NCBI GenBank assembly: GCA_900239685.1
Contig: OENT01000243.1
Coordinates: forward strand, 1-64,000
DNA from: Rotaria macrura
Taxonomy: Eukaryota > Rotifera > Eurotatoria > Philodinida > Philodinidae
Length of the DNA: 64,000 bases
Reading direction: 5' to 3'
The translations under genes were made by a program, and so were the position numbers. The notes under the pieces were generated by a model. That model was given only the letters and a program-made list of their open reading frames with translations. It did not search any database and was not told the origin of the DNA. Numbering within the stretch: the stretch's first letter is position 1; each line of letters starts with the position of its first letter. This document shows, piece by piece, positions 11,904 to 25,020 of the stretch.

Positions 11904-14900
11904 TCAACAGTAGAAAATAGAACTGACTGCACATTTATTTTGTTCATTGACGGTCGACTGTTCAAAATTCATGAGTTCACTAGATGACATGTTTGAATCA
12001 AGTAAATCCGGAAAACTGCCAAACGACAAATCAGACATCTAAAACAAAACACGTCAAAATAAATGATTCACATAATACTTAAAAAGTCATTAGTATGAGT
12101 CTAGTGGGATTCCAAGGCGAACCACGCTCGAGATTCTGTTGCTAATCGATAGAAAATTACTTTATCGTATATATTTTTGGACACACATTGAAGCCAACTT
12201 TTTATTGAATCCTTGAGAAGTATAATCGTCTGTTTACATACGAGAAGGAGACTTAATCGATATCGACGATGGTAGTACGGTAAAATAAAATTTAATCAAA
12301 CAGGACATATTTTCTAATTCTGAAGAATTATCTCTGATCCAATCGTATAACATTCTTTTGTAGAAGCAACTGAGTAAAACTCAAGGATTTCTTTTTCTAC
12401 TATTAATAAGAAGTACATTCTAAATGCTTTTATTCTCAACGAATGTTCGTATGAATTTTTAAAAAATAGTTCTATCTTGTCTATCCCTAAAGATGACCCA
12501 TTCATGATCATGGTTAACGAAATTGATGAACTTTGGGCTCCATGAAACATTGTCAACTTTCAATTATGACTGTATCATTAAGGTTTTAGGTACATTAGAA
12601 CTATCTATATACTTGTGATACGAAACCATTTCAATCATGTGACAATATTCTCGTTATCTTTTCAAAATCATTCATTGTCAAGCAAACTGATTACCCGCAT
12701 GCATATGCTCGATGAATAGTCAACTAATCAAGTAACAAGAAATAATTCAGAATCATTTTGCCATCAATTAATCAGTTCTAATGCATAAATTATATAAGAA
12801 ATGAAAGAATGCTCCGATGTCACAATTTATAAGAGAGATTTCAACCTTGGTAATGATTCTCTTCCCCTCTGAATTTATGATCTATGGCGTGAGCGGAGAG
12901 CAAAACGTCACCATTTAAATTCTCAATGCTCCAAGTTTAATCGAATTTAATAAGGAAAATTTTCGACATACATTATCCGGCCAGTCGAGACGTATTCGTG
13001 AATTATTGCTTTGCAGAGCTGCATTAACAATGGTTGCTAAAAGAATAGAAGAACAATGTAACACTTTGGTGAAATGTATGTCGAACAATCGATCTTACTG
13101 CTCAGTGAAATAGTACTCATGTTCGTGTTATCATTTAGGAGATCATCTAAATGAAAACGAAATACGAATTTTAAAAGTAGATAAATGTATTGAAAATAAA
13201 AATAGACTCGTACTTGGATTTTCACAATCACTACGAAATGGATTATCCGATGATATTGAAAAATGATTATTATTATTATTATTCGTTGAATTGAACATTA
13301 ACCGTTGATTTGCTGCTGCATTTTGTTGAGCATTTATATTCGCATCTAAAAAAAACCAACAAACATATCAACAATCAAATTAATGAATTTGAACTAACAG
13401 AAAAACAAAAATTATATTTACCAAGTAAAAGTTGAATATTTGAAGGACGAGTTGATTGATCGCCATAACGTAATGGACGTCGAACCTTTTGAATAGATAT
13501 GTGGTAAAGAATGTTAAAGAGAAGCAACAGTGACATACTCGTTTGTGTTTATATGACAAAAGATCATAATTATGTGCTGATGCAGCTTGTTCGGCAGCTA
13601 ATGATTGTATTAAAGGATCATCAATAATACCATTATTACTGCTAAATATAATAGCAGATGGTTTAGATTGAGGTGGTGGTGGTTGAGGCGTTGCCTCAAC
13701 TCCGTTCATCATCGGAAGTAACAATGTTAATAGAGGTGGAAGTTCAGTTGTGTTATTTGTGGATGTTGTTATTGTTGACTGTGTTGATGACGGCATAGAA
13801 GGAACTTGAGATTGTTCCATAGACATTGCTACTGCGTTCGATGACCAAGTTAGAGTATCGAAAATATCAACTTGTTCATCGCATTGTGATAACAACGATT
13901 GTCTATGAAAAATAATACAAGAATACGATTTTATGAATAAAGGAAAACCTTACTTATTATGTAACTCAGCATCCGACATGTGATTTGTATTATTGTTTAA
14001 TGATGTTTGCACTGTCAATAGGTCTTCATTTGAGAAATCTTGATTTGGTATTGTCTGTGGCATTTGCAGCAATGCACAAATTTCAGTATTGGGCGAATTG
14101 GCAGCTTTCATCAATGCTCGTCGTTGATCTTTAACATTAATTTGATGCTGGTGATGATTTGAACAGCATGAACAATAACATTTCGATCGTGATAATTGTT
14201 GTTTTTTGGTAGTGGCTTTTTTTGATGTTTTCATTTCAGTTTGTACTTGTCGTTCAGCAATAGATGTTAAGCATTGATTTGCCATTTGAATAACATAGTG
14301 AAGAAAAGTTGTTGATGGTAATTCATTTGTATTCGTACGAGATAAATTATTAAAATCATAAATAAGACGTATTTCTTTAGGACGTTGAAGTAATTTTTGT
14401 AATTCTCCGATAGTTAACGTAGAAAATATTGGATTTGTTCGAGTTATACCTTGAGAAAGATCAACTAACGTTATCGTTGGATTATTTGTTGTAATAGTTG
14501 GTGCTGTCATAGGTATTGGAGCAGGAGCATTGGCATCAGGTTCAATTTCATCTTCAGAAGCAAACTAATAGAGAAGAAAAAAAAACGAATTTGTTTAGCA
14601 TGAGTAGAAACACTTGTGTTTTTCCTATTGCCATCAATATATTGAACAATTTAAAACGATTTCAATCACTTCAGTAGTATTTACTAATGAATGATTTACT
14701 TAAAATCATGATCGAAAAAAAGTTCTAGTCGAAAAAAAAAACGTTCTCTCATGTTTTTTGGTTTCACATGTGTTTCGTATCATGGCATATTTTTCTTTTT
14801 TCGCATCAAAAGATAATGGAATAACGACTGATAACTGGCAATCAACTTTACTTGAAAAAAGTTATACACGAGAAACGATCGTTCCGACTAAGAATTATCG

Positions 14901-16964
14901 TACTCGTAAAATTTTGTTTGTCGTAAATCATCGAATAAATTGTAAACTTTCTCTCGTCTGACAAAATAGTAAGGTATTTCATAGTTGACACTTTCATGAT
15001 TGTAAAAACAAATTACATATCTACATTCCAAGAAAAAAAAATTATATGTACGGGTGAAAACGTATCCGATGAATAAATCATTTTATTCATCTAAAGTAAC
15101 GATTTGAGAGTTTATATTCAATATGTCTAGATTGTGGTGATATTGAAAACATCTGATTTCATTGGATATCAATAATCAGTAATGTAGATTGAGAGAAAAT
15201 GTGACAGATATTTTCAACGATTCCTGAGACTTCACATACCTCGTCTGTAAGATCAATTGCATCGAATCGTTGACGAAATAAAGCAGAGCTACTATCTGCT
15301 TCATCCTCAGTGCCATCAATAATTGTAAAAGTGGATCCATCGTAATTATTCATATTATTATTAGTATTATTACAAGCAGCTCGTTTTGCTGCTAATAAAA
15401 TAGCTGTTCGTGCTAAATTTGATTTATTCGAACTTGTTGTTATTGTTGGCGGCGGTGCTGGTGGTGATACAGACGAATGGTTAATTCCATTCGATTCATG
15501 ATTCGCTTCACTTTCCGATAAGTTATTTCGTTTACGAATTAGATTTAATGTTGGATCGATTAATGGTTCTGTTGAATGTTCAGAATCAGATCGTGAACGT
15601 GATTGTTTTCGAGAAGAAAGATCAAGTATAGGTGTTGGCTCATTTATTGAAAGTAATGGATCGGTCGATGTTAAATATGAACCATGAGGATATAAAATAA
15701 ATTGTTCTGTTGATAGATCATCTTTAAATAACTAAAAAAATTAAATATCATCGATAAACATATATTCCAATTGTTCTCTATGAAATTGAAACTTACAGAT
15801 TGTGCATGATTATTCAATTGCCAATATTGTGTTAATTTATCGATTAATTCATAAATTGTTGTTGAACGTGATAGTAATATTTCAACATGTGGATATCGAC
15901 ATGATAAGCCCACACGCATATAGGCACTTGCTGATGATGGACTCAATAAAATTTTGACATGTTTCGATAATGTACGATCGGTTTGTTTCGATGAACCTGA
16001 ATAGATGGGAAAACAAAAAGAGAAAATTTTATCTTTGTGTTCGATTTTCTTTGTTTTTTACCAATGTTATTTGTTATTTTAGGTGGTTTTAAGGCTTTAC
16101 CAATGATTGATACATGTTCTCGTTGTCCTTTAACACGAAGAAATGCATTGCCATTACGAATAAGTTGATGTAAAACAGATATTGTTGGTTTTTTATCGAA
16201 ACCTATTTAAATTAGTGAGAAAATTATTTTATAGAAAAAAAAAAAGAACTATGCATTTCTTTTTGTTTGTTGAATATTTTACATTTCACTTTAGGTTTTA
16301 AACATAGATATGCAAGAACAGAACGTAATTCAAGTGAATCAACATTCGACCTTTCCTCTAATAAACGACGAACAAGAAAAATAGAAAAAAAAACAACGTA
16401 AATTTCTTCATGTATTCAAATAAAATTAAAAAGTAACCTTCAGTAAATGTACATAGTTTTGAAACTGTACGAAATGAACGATAATAGAAGCAACGTATTT
16501 GACCAAATGTACGTTGCTGAGCTTCAGGATTGACAAGACGTCGTCGTGTATTGAAAAATTGACCGAGCGCTTCGAAATTTTTTCCATACTAATAAGAAGA
16601 AGAAAAAAATATGAATTACTTATTTAGAGATCGAGAATTTGTCTTTCGTACTATGCGAAGTGCGCTGAAAAATTGCTTTTGCTCTTCCATAGTCCATTTT
16701 GTTTTGTCTGGTAATTTGGGTGCGACCTCTTTGACCTTCTTTATTTTTGGTGCTGGTGGTGGAACTTGCACAGCTAAATGAGAATGTAAAAAAGAAAACA
16801 TCATGATTATCATTATATTTTCACTAAAATTCTGAATTACTTGGACTACGTTCACGTTTTGGTCGTTTTGTTATTTCTTTTGTACGAGATGCAATTGAAT
16901 CTTCAACGACATGTGTTATTGGTGGTTGAGATTCGATTTTATTATCGTCTGTTGTTTCATTCAT
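11904..16964 (-). CDS. Cramped-like (CRAMP1-type) SANT-domain chromatin protein, 13 exons
   Basis: The inferred exons run 16964-16841, 16773-16652, 16588-16438, 16357-16283, 16202-16062, 15996-15797, 15731-15240, 14564-13954, 13902-13539, 13485-13422, 13345-13214, 13036-12972 and 12038-11904. All junctions are GT-AG, all phases close, and the total is 891 residues. The start at 16964 follows a probable 5'-leader splice acceptor. Residues from W68 (KWTMEEQKQFF) through YGKNFEALGQFF and QIRCFYYRSFRTVSKLC form a SANT/Myb-like domain with the wording expected of Cramped proteins, which are nuclear regulators linked to Polycomb-type silencing and histone gene expression. The rest is low-complexity: Ser-rich, proline runs (PPPP) and an Asn run coded by an AAT microsatellite near 13270. 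The last exon, joined through a 933-nt intron, encodes an acidic-hydrophobic tail (DLSFGSFPDLLDS) and is the least certain part. The family call is good, the exact ends moderate. Confidence 0.75.
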
Positions 16965-19462
16965 GACATTGATTTTTCTATAATTAAAACGTCGATAAAT
17001 ATATCTATACTTATGAATTGATTTCAAAAGTAGGAAAATAAGTTATACACCTACTAAGAATACGAACGGTCGATCGTTGTGCAAAACAAAAAAAAAAGGA
17101 AAAAGATCATCTGTCAAAAATGCCTTACTCTTGTTTGTTTTCTTCATCGACCAGTCATCAACGAGCGCAACCGTTCTTCTTTTTCCTCCGCGCGAATGAT
17201 GGTATATATCAATAAATCATACGCAAATTATAAGAATCTTCGTCGATTAATATTCAATATCGTTCAAGATAAAATCAAATTCGAATTACATATATACAGT
17301 GGCTCCATAAGTTATTCGACTATGATTTTTTTTCGCTGCCATCAATGCTAAGCACAATTGACACATGGATTCCATCGTCGTTAGTAATGATGAACAAGAC
17401 TGATGATGATGTTTTTGGGAAAAAGAAATTTTTTCATGACAATTATCAAAAGCAAATGAGACACTACAATGTGTACTTGGATGTTGTTTGATATCAAGAT
17501 ATATATTCGCTCACTCTAAAATCCAAACATACAAATTTCATATGATATTACATTTACGACGATAATATCTATCCATAAAAAGAATCAACGACAGAAACAA
17601 TGATGTTTCTTTTTTCCATGATTATGAAACATCACTTTCACCTTCCTAGATAAAACACTGGATGTGTCTAAACTCATGCCTGGTAACAGAACCGAATTCA
17701 AAACTTCTTTAGTTAAAATTTTCCGAACAAAAAATCTTACTTTTCATCGTTCTCACATAGCGAATAACTAGTTGCGGATTAAGCTTGATTAACATTAGAT
17801 TTAGTTTCATTTATCTATTACTCATGAAATTCGAATGATATTCGTCTTCTATCTATCTACTTATTGTGAAGAGAATAAAGTGATATTTCTTGTGTTAACT
17901 TAATGTACTTAATCATCCAAATGATATTATTCATAACAAAGGAAACAAGGTTTCATGAATATTTCATTCCTTTACATGACTACATATTGACAATAGTTTA
18001 CTAATGAAGTTATCTACATAGACATGCATTTGCAATTTTTAGAGACAACAAAGATTTGAAGAGTTTATAAAAGAAACTCTTTGATGTCTGTCGACTACTA
18101 AGTTAAAATAGCGAACAATCGAACTAATAGATCTCAGTATATTTTACGATATAGATAGATGACGCCAATGTCTTCCGTTTTCTCAGAGAATTTTAACTGG
18201 GAGACAAGATTATCATATCTGAAATAGTTTCTAAATAATCGAAACGATCACAATCAACTTGCTGCATGAAAGTGTATTCTTGACAGGAGAAATATGCTGC
18301 AATGAGGAATGTATCGTCTCATTTTGATATCTGTGAAGTTTTAACAGATTTTATTGTCCGTTTTTGGATAGTTTACAAAACTGACTTCTTGAAAAATTGC
18401 GAATTGAAAACAACCAGGTTCTGATCAAAAACTACACAGCTCGTCAGGATTAGATAGTTATCATATTCGATGCTGAGATGTTCTCTTGCGATGCGACGTC
18501 TTATTAGTCAAGATATCCTGTTATTAGATTCGAGTTCAAGATACTTTATACAATACTTGACTATATCATCATAATTTCATTGTCTTACTTGTTTTCCAAT
18601 TTTTTCATACAAATACATTTAGTATATTCAGTCACAATCGTTCGAAATCTTTGATTCACTCTCATAGAAATTAACTTGTATTGATACGAAATTTGGATGC
18701 TCAGAAGTAAGTAGAAATTTCTAATTTCTAATTGAAAACTATGATAGAGAAAATTGATTATCATACTTTAAACGAGAATTAGCGAATTTTGCATGCTGAG
18801 AGAGTTTCATTAATTCAAATAGCCGCATACTGATATGAATAAATTAGTTATCTTACTTATAGTGCTCCGTACAAAGAAAATAGACATTGATGTGATGAAT
18901 AAGACGAATAAACGGCAAACTTCACCGCATGAGTAAAAAAACGAAAATTTTTTTTTGTTACATTTCAAATGATAGTCGTTCAAAATTTGTTTTTATTGTT
19001 GTCTCGCAGTATTAACTGACCGACTGTTATCGCTGTACAATGAGTTCTATAGTTAAGAAAGTTAATAACTTCTTTTTTCTCTGCTTAATAACGTTAGCTT
19101 TATGGAAAAAAAAAGATCCATTTCGATCAGTTCATCACGACGTAAATAAACATTTTATTAGTATGCAATTTCGAAGAAACATGAGAGACACACATAATTT
19201 TCATAAACACATAAATCATTCATTACTAGAAACTGAAAACAAGAACATAGAACTCGAATGAGAAACAAAAAGTAAAATTATCAATAGATATTTTCGCAAT
19301 ATCTGCCTAGAGAAACCATATGTTAAAAATCGTTTTATGTTTCGACCGGATTTTGATTCAATAGGTAAGGCAATATCTTATCGACCACTAAAACAAAACA
19401 AAAAACAAGTTAAAACCATGAGTTCGTGATACACATGAGTATATCTATTCTAATGAATTTAT
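16965..19462. other. Non-coding stretch with a possible solo transposon terminus
   Basis: No gene was recognised. At about 17299-17323, TACAGTGGCTCCATAAGT resembles terminal inverted repeats of Tc1/mariner elements, but I found no matching opposite end, so at most it is a relic. The remainder is AT-rich with short unsupported frames. Confidence 0.4.
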
Positions 19463-19831
19463 TTACATGACAGCAGGATCGTTTTGTTGTGAATATGGAT
19501 AGCGTTTAACATTTCTTGCTGCTAACATGGCTGGTAATTGCTCAATATTGATGGGTCCTTCGACGGGTCGTAGTTCGAGTGGAATTCCCGAACGTTTCAT
19601 ACGTGTATCGATAGTATTTTGTCTATTTGTATTTAAATAAAATTCTTTATACAAAACATCAGCTGATTTCCAGTTCATAAGATCAAGACTTCGTCCTTGA
19701 CGTCTTTTGGATATAGAGTTCAAAGTCAGTATATGATTAACTAACAAATTTTCTTACTTCAAATTGTGATCGATAGGATTGCTATCGATCAGACAAACGA
19801 GAAAACATAGTATGATAAGTAGTCGGTGCAT
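19463..19831 (-). CDS. Secreted prohormone-like (neuropeptide-type) precursor, two exons
   Basis: Exon 1 (19831-19758) and exon 2 (19703-19463) join across a 54-nt GT-AG intron to give 104 residues. Residues 1-17 (MHRLLIILCFLVCLIDS) are a clear signal peptide. Lys-Arg pairs lie at 25-26, 61-62 and 91-92, with no cysteine in the mature part. The splice rebuilds the first Lys-Arg, which supports the exon model. Cleavage at the three pairs would release a Gln-first peptide (QGRSLDLMNW...), one beginning SGIPLELRPVEGP, and the C-terminal YPYSQQNDPAVM. No Gly precedes a cleavage pair, so amidation is not predicted. The architecture matches neuropeptide or hormone precursors processed in the secretory pathway, but I recognise no named family. 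A simple secreted protein with chance dibasic sites remains possible. Confidence 0.6.
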
Positions 19832-21298
19832 TCTTATATTGAATAGTATTATGTTAGTAAAAGTGAATGTCTATGTAAACCAGTATATATGGATAAACAC
19901 TTTTTGACTAAGTCATGTATTTTTTTTCATGTTAGTTCTCTCTTCTGACGGTATTTATCGATGTATATAGATCATCGATAACGAATAATCATCGACTATG
20001 TGAATAATACATACGATATCTGTTTTTTTTTGCTGTTCTCTTTTTCTTCTCTTGTTAAAATATGATGCGTATTTACTTAGTAGTTCTATTGTGAATAGAA
20101 TCTACTGGAATGTCTTGTTAAAGAATTAGACATATGAGTAGTTTATCTACAATGCAAACAATCGGAAAGACGAGGTTGATATATTAATGAGGAAACATAT
20201 GGTGAATGAAATATAAACATAAGTTAATCATGTACTTTTGCTAGTATACTCAAATGAAATCATGACATGATTGGTTACATCCTATCATCTATTTAATAAT
20301 CTTGATATGAAATATGATTTCCAATGACAAATGTAGACTGTATATAAAAGGCAAGAAAATTGATCAAGCAATCATAAATATAGATTGATGAATATTTGCT
20401 TTTTGTTTGATTTTGAAAGGTTTTAAATTGAATGAAAAATTTGAAATTTTGATAAGTTTAATAGTTTGCTGATTCAGAAATTAAATCATTTTTAAATGAT
20501 CAACAGTGGCAAAGAAAAAATACGTAGAAAGCTATGGTAAAAATGATTAAATTACTTTGTTCATTCACAATATAATGGTAATATAATAAAAATTTCTATG
20601 GCAAGTTGACAAGATTCATAAGACACAAATACGATATGATTTTCTTCGTTCTGTTTTTGATCTATCAGTTAATACGTACAGAGAATTCAGCATAAATCTG
20701 AAAATATCAGATCACTACGAGAAATAAGAACGAAACAGGTCATTGTTCATAATTAAATTACTCGGTGTGGAGGACACTATTACGAATGGAAAAATATCTT
20801 ACGTTTCTATAATTGTATATGTGATAATCAGTGACCATATACCATGTAAAGTTTTACATTTATTATGTTTTCCATCATCTAATATAGTACTATACAGAAA
20901 AGTGAAATTCTATGTATGAACTTGAAAACCATTGGCAGCAGACCTCTATGTATGTTGAGAGAAAAGAATACAACAGTAGTTGAACCAGTTTTACCTTCTA
21001 CGGCTATGTAGTGCAGATACTTAGCAAGATCAAAATTGAAAGTCGGGCAAAATACGATGACTTGTACAAAATGTTCTCCAACTATTTGATTTAATTTTAT
21101 ATGTATATTAACACGAACAAATATCATCTTATGAAAACGCGTAGATCGAGTACGAACATCGGCGTTGCTCTCCTCCTTTTCAATGATATCTACATCTGTG
21201 ACATGACGAATACGCATACGAGCTTTCTTTAAGTTAACTGAGACATGGAGTATAGTTTTTCTTTTTCTTTATTTTGCATGTCATAAAACAAGATACAT
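19832..21298. other. Upstream region of the prohormone-like gene; no other gene recognised
   Basis: AT-rich. A 112-codon frame on the minus strand (20879-21217) starts with ATG but shows no recognisable domain, splice support or biased composition, so it is not called as a gene. Confidence 0.4.
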
Positions 21299-21780
21299 TT
21301 ATGATTTGATCTCTGTTTCTCCTGGAAAGCAATAGTGTATATCACTGAACTTGTCACGTGCAAATATAAACAATAATTTCAATGCCTCTGTACCCGTATT
21401 GTGACAAAAGTGTTCGGCATTTGCAGGAATCCATACCGAAGTACCAGGACAGACATCGGTTTCTACGCCATCAACATGAACTCTGCCTGTACCGCTTACG
21501 AAATAATATCTGTTTAAACAAAACGATGGATGAATTTTTTTTAAAACTAGTTGCAAAAGAAAAACGCCTACACTTCCTCTGCATCATGTGTGTGGCCACG
21601 TTTTGGAGCTGTAGATCCTACCGGTACCTCTGCTATACCCAGCATAATGCCTGTTGTTGATGTTATATCTCCATTGATAAGTTCCCACCACTTCACTTGA
21701 CCACGTTGTGGATGATTCCATTCTTGAGCATCGCAATCATTAATATGACGAAAAATGGGTTTTAGTTTTTGTTCATTCAT
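21299..21780 (-). CDS. Small single-domain cupin protein, two exons
   Basis: Exon 1 (21780-21572) and exon 2 (21509-21299) join across a 62-nt intron. The splice creates HDAEEVYYFVSG, a textbook cupin sequence, and gives 139 residues. Cupin motif 1 is seen in HTHDAEEVYYFVSGTGRV, with the two His and the Glu as likely metal ligands. Motif 2 is PGTSVWIPANAEHFCHNTG, with the final ligand His in EHFCHN. Cupins of this length bind a metal in a small beta barrel and serve as isomerases, dioxygenases or sugar-binding proteins; the substrate cannot be read from the sequence. No signal peptide, so probably cytosolic. The first residues (MNEQKLKPIFRHINDCD) fit a natural start. Confidence 0.8.
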
Positions 21781-23679
21781 GACTAATAGTTGAGTGTTCG
21801 TTGTATTATTTTCTACCTAAACGATGTGCTTCGTCCAATAGATAATTAAAATTTGGTTTGACAAACTATTATTATTATGTTGTGTTTTGGTTACAAATTT
21901 ATTGCAGCACGTGTAAAAAAAAGATATGATAACTGCTGAAGATAAGAAAAAATAAATTCAATTTATTAACCAAAAACCAAATCGTAAAGGGAATGAAAAT
22001 AGGCTTTGAACTTTAAGAATATGGTAGAAAAGAATTCGATCGACGTCTATAAAGAAAAGGAGAGTATTTTATCACTCTTAGATAGTTCGACTATAGAAAA
22101 AGAATCGAATGAGAATTGTTTCAAATCCTCAAATCTAGTGAAGAAAAAACATAGATTTTCGAAGGATTGTAAGAGACTTTTGACTAGCTCAGAGAAAACT
22201 AAACATTTCGCTTCTAGAACTTTATGGGATTGCTGCTGACGATTATATCAAGTCGAATAAATATCGCCGAATTTCAGTGGATTCATTTTGTTTCTTATTA
22301 CAAGAGAGACACATTATTTGTTTCATATTGATAGATATTAATGTTATACATGATTTTTGTTGCTAATCTTCACTGAATATTTAGAGAACTATTGGTTACT
22401 TCCTTTTGAATCTATTGATCGATTTCAATCACAGAACCAGTACTATAAATGTGGAATAGTCTAATAAGTTTATGATCGGTCAACTTCTCTGATAACTCTA
22501 TTTATCCATGTTATCATGTGACAAACATGGATGGCAAGAAGACTAAATTTTACATGTGTCAATTATCAAAGAATTTACATCACTCTTACAATTTCAGATT
22601 TTACACATCCATCAGATAAATACATATTGTGATAAATGATTGTACGACACATTCATGATTTGAATTGTTCTCATCTCAATTAGCTATAATAGATTTTGCA
22701 CCTAATTTGATCATGCTCACAGTTACATGTGTGTTAAAAAGTTTCTTTCAATTGTGTCTAGTTCGAAATTTTGTAGTTGACGAAGAAAAATAATCGATTG
22801 TTTTCTATTGTTCGATTTCAATAAATTATTTTCTGTTCAAACAAGTTTTTATCTCGATGTCTTAAATTAATGATGATGAAGTTAAAGATGATTTGAAAGC
22901 ATAGTTCTTTCCATAGAATAAGATAGTATTTCTTGCAATCATTATATAGCTATATATGAACTTCGGAAAAGAATGAAATTCATAATCGATATTAGTTTAA
23001 TCGAATGAAAACACTGTCCGACATAGTCTATGCTATAAGAAAATTTTCTTTTTGCTTGACGCACTTAGGAGGATGTAGATATGGGTACACATCCTCGTCA
23101 TGATATCATTCTTTCACGATAAGAAGCAGTCAAACTTGATATTAAATATTTTTTAACGAACTAATTAAGTAAATAATGTAAAAAAACCTCAGCCATGCTT
23201 GTCTTTTGCACGTCAACGGGACCATTTATATGCATCATCGTATATTTCCGACTTTTGGCAGGGATTCAAATTCTGCTGATTCGATAACCTACGACCTCTG
23301 TCTCCACGCATATCGAAATGTTATTTTTTCAATTTCAGTTATACTAGAAGTTTAAAACATCGTAAAAAAGACAAAAGTTGTTGAATGATTTTTAGTTTTT
23401 TTAATTGCAGCGTTGCTGCCATGATTCGTTGCGAAAAGTAAAACTGGCTTCAAAAACTTTTATTTTTTGTAACCATGGTGTTTTTATTCTATACTATAAT
23501 GAATGTAGATGTTGACGACTACATAATTTCCTGTACTTGGTGCAATAACATTGAGATTCTCGTCTAGTGTACAACGAGAGCAAAAGCATTGACGATGTGT
23601 CGCACATCGGCTTCAATGCAAAGTCGATTGCTCGATTCATTGTAACTCAGTTTTCATATGAATCCATGTCAAAGCTCAA
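21781..23679. other. Non-coding stretch
   Basis: The plus frame at 22006-22239 is Lys/Ser/Glu-rich and starts at a non-ATG codon. It has no domain and is not called. Otherwise nothing was recognised. Confidence 0.4.
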
Positions 23680-24330
23680 TAGTAGTTCGCAAGTGTGCAT
23701 CATTGAACACTGACATAATGGTAAAGCAACATAACCGATTGCATCACTGAGAAAGTCCACAAGATTACTGACTCGTCCACGCTGTTCTTTAATTTAAACG
23801 AAAAATGACTCGGTAAGTCTAGTGTGTCAGTGAGTTGAAAATAAGAGCGTTATGGTTTTAGATAACCTTCAAAGAGACAGGAATGAGTTTTACATGGATT
23901 TAATCGGTAACTATTCCAATTTACGTACCGTCAATTGTGTTCTACTCATTGTCAATGCTGTTACTAGTGTAACGATCGAAACTGAAATTCTACTTCGAAA
24001 TGCTTTGGTTGAAGGAGTTCAGCTAGTATTGTTCATCAATCAAGTTGATCGATGCATTCTCTTAGAGAAATTAAGCACAGAAGAACTTTGTTGAAGATTC
24101 TTAGAGATCATTAACAAATGTAATGTAGTTGCGGCTGCTCATCAGAATACTGACGAATATTTCAATTCCAAGAAAGGCAATGTCGCTTTTGCCTCTGCTA
24201 AACATGGGTGGAGATTTAATATGCCACAGTTCACATGCATGCTTGTGAAAAAGTAAAATATAGCCAAGTCAAAAGATTAATGCGTTGAACTATTTACTAT
24301 AGGGTGACTATTTTAATTTGAATATGAAGT
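23680..24330 (+). pseudogene. Broken eEF2-like translational GTPase fragment
   Basis: Read in one frame, the stretch aligns by eye with the start of eukaryotic elongation factor 2. QVCIIEH-stop-HNGKAT-stop-PIASL sits where the family has its P-loop (AHVDHGKST). Further on come a segment like the GTP-binding beta strands (NCVLLIVNAVTSVTIETEIL), then LVLFINQVDRC in place of the NKxD motif. About 24130-24240 encode NVVAAAHQNT and GNVAFASAKHGWRFNM, corresponding to the family's VAFSAGLHGW region. Stops at the P-loop and after 24090, plus a probable shift after 24250, rule out function. The long intact stretch 23852-24094 is only the best-preserved part. No introns are seen, so a retrocopy or a decayed duplicate is possible. 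Confidence 0.6.
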
Positions 24331-24545
24331 GAGGATTCACAACATATGTTTCAGCGATGTTATAGTTGCATTACTAGTACTTCATGTATCGATATCCATA
24401 AACTCCAAACAGTCGATCATAACTAACTGAGAATGACCAAAACTATAAAACAAGAACCCCGAATGTAAATCATGTTAGAAAATTTTTTAATTGAACTGAC
24501 AAAGAAAAAATGCCGGGTGTTTAGATGCATACTGCACTTGCTTAA

Positions 24546-24890
24546 AATTTTCGTTTTTTCTTCGACTTTGACGAGCAATACATTTCAAGTTCGATATGGC
24601 CAGATGTATTAGAAAGCACTAAGAACATCGCTTTAGCAACAAAAGTCTGTTTCGATGGTGAAAATTTACTTTATCAGACCTTAGTTTTATCCAACTCTTA
24701 TGTTTATGATGTAGATTGCTTGAATGTCTATTATGAAAATACGCAGAAAGGTAAAACTTTTATATCTAACGTGTGCAGTAGTATTGCATTTGGCTATCTA
24801 GGGAAGAAGTTGAAAGGAGTGCTTTGTGTATATGTGAGAACGGTGAAACGAAGATACAAAAACACACGTTCATACTCAATTAAAGAGTAA
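24546..24890 (+). other. 114-codon open frame without a start codon
   Basis: From the stop at 24543-24545 to the stop at 24888-24890 the frame stays open for 114 codons and reads protein-like, for example WPDVLESTKNIALATKV and ENLLYQTLVLSNSYVYDVD. There is no ATG in frame. I cannot place it in a family, and it does not obviously continue the eEF2-like fragment upstream. It may be an exon or a relic of another gene. Confidence 0.25.
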
Positions 24891-25020
24891 TGAGTCGAAA
24901 TGTGTCTTCAAACAATGCTCTTTATGTATATTATTATTGAAAAATAAATTATAAGAAAAAGACAAAGTCAATAATCACCGACTGCATTAGAAAGGTGCAG
25001 TCGATAGAGAACTAACAATA

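Noticed and set aside
13268..13285. AAT microsatellite as an intergenic repeat
   Set aside because: It lies inside a Cramped-like exon and encodes a short Asn run.
17299..17323. Tc1/mariner element
   Set aside because: Only one terminus-like sequence was found, with no opposite end or transposase; noted only as a possible relic.
20879..21217. 112-codon minus-strand frame next to the cupin gene
   Set aside because: No recognisable motif, no splice link to the cupin, and ordinary AT-rich composition.
22006..22239. Lys/Ser-rich plus-strand frame
   Set aside because: Non-ATG start, low complexity, no domain; likely chance.
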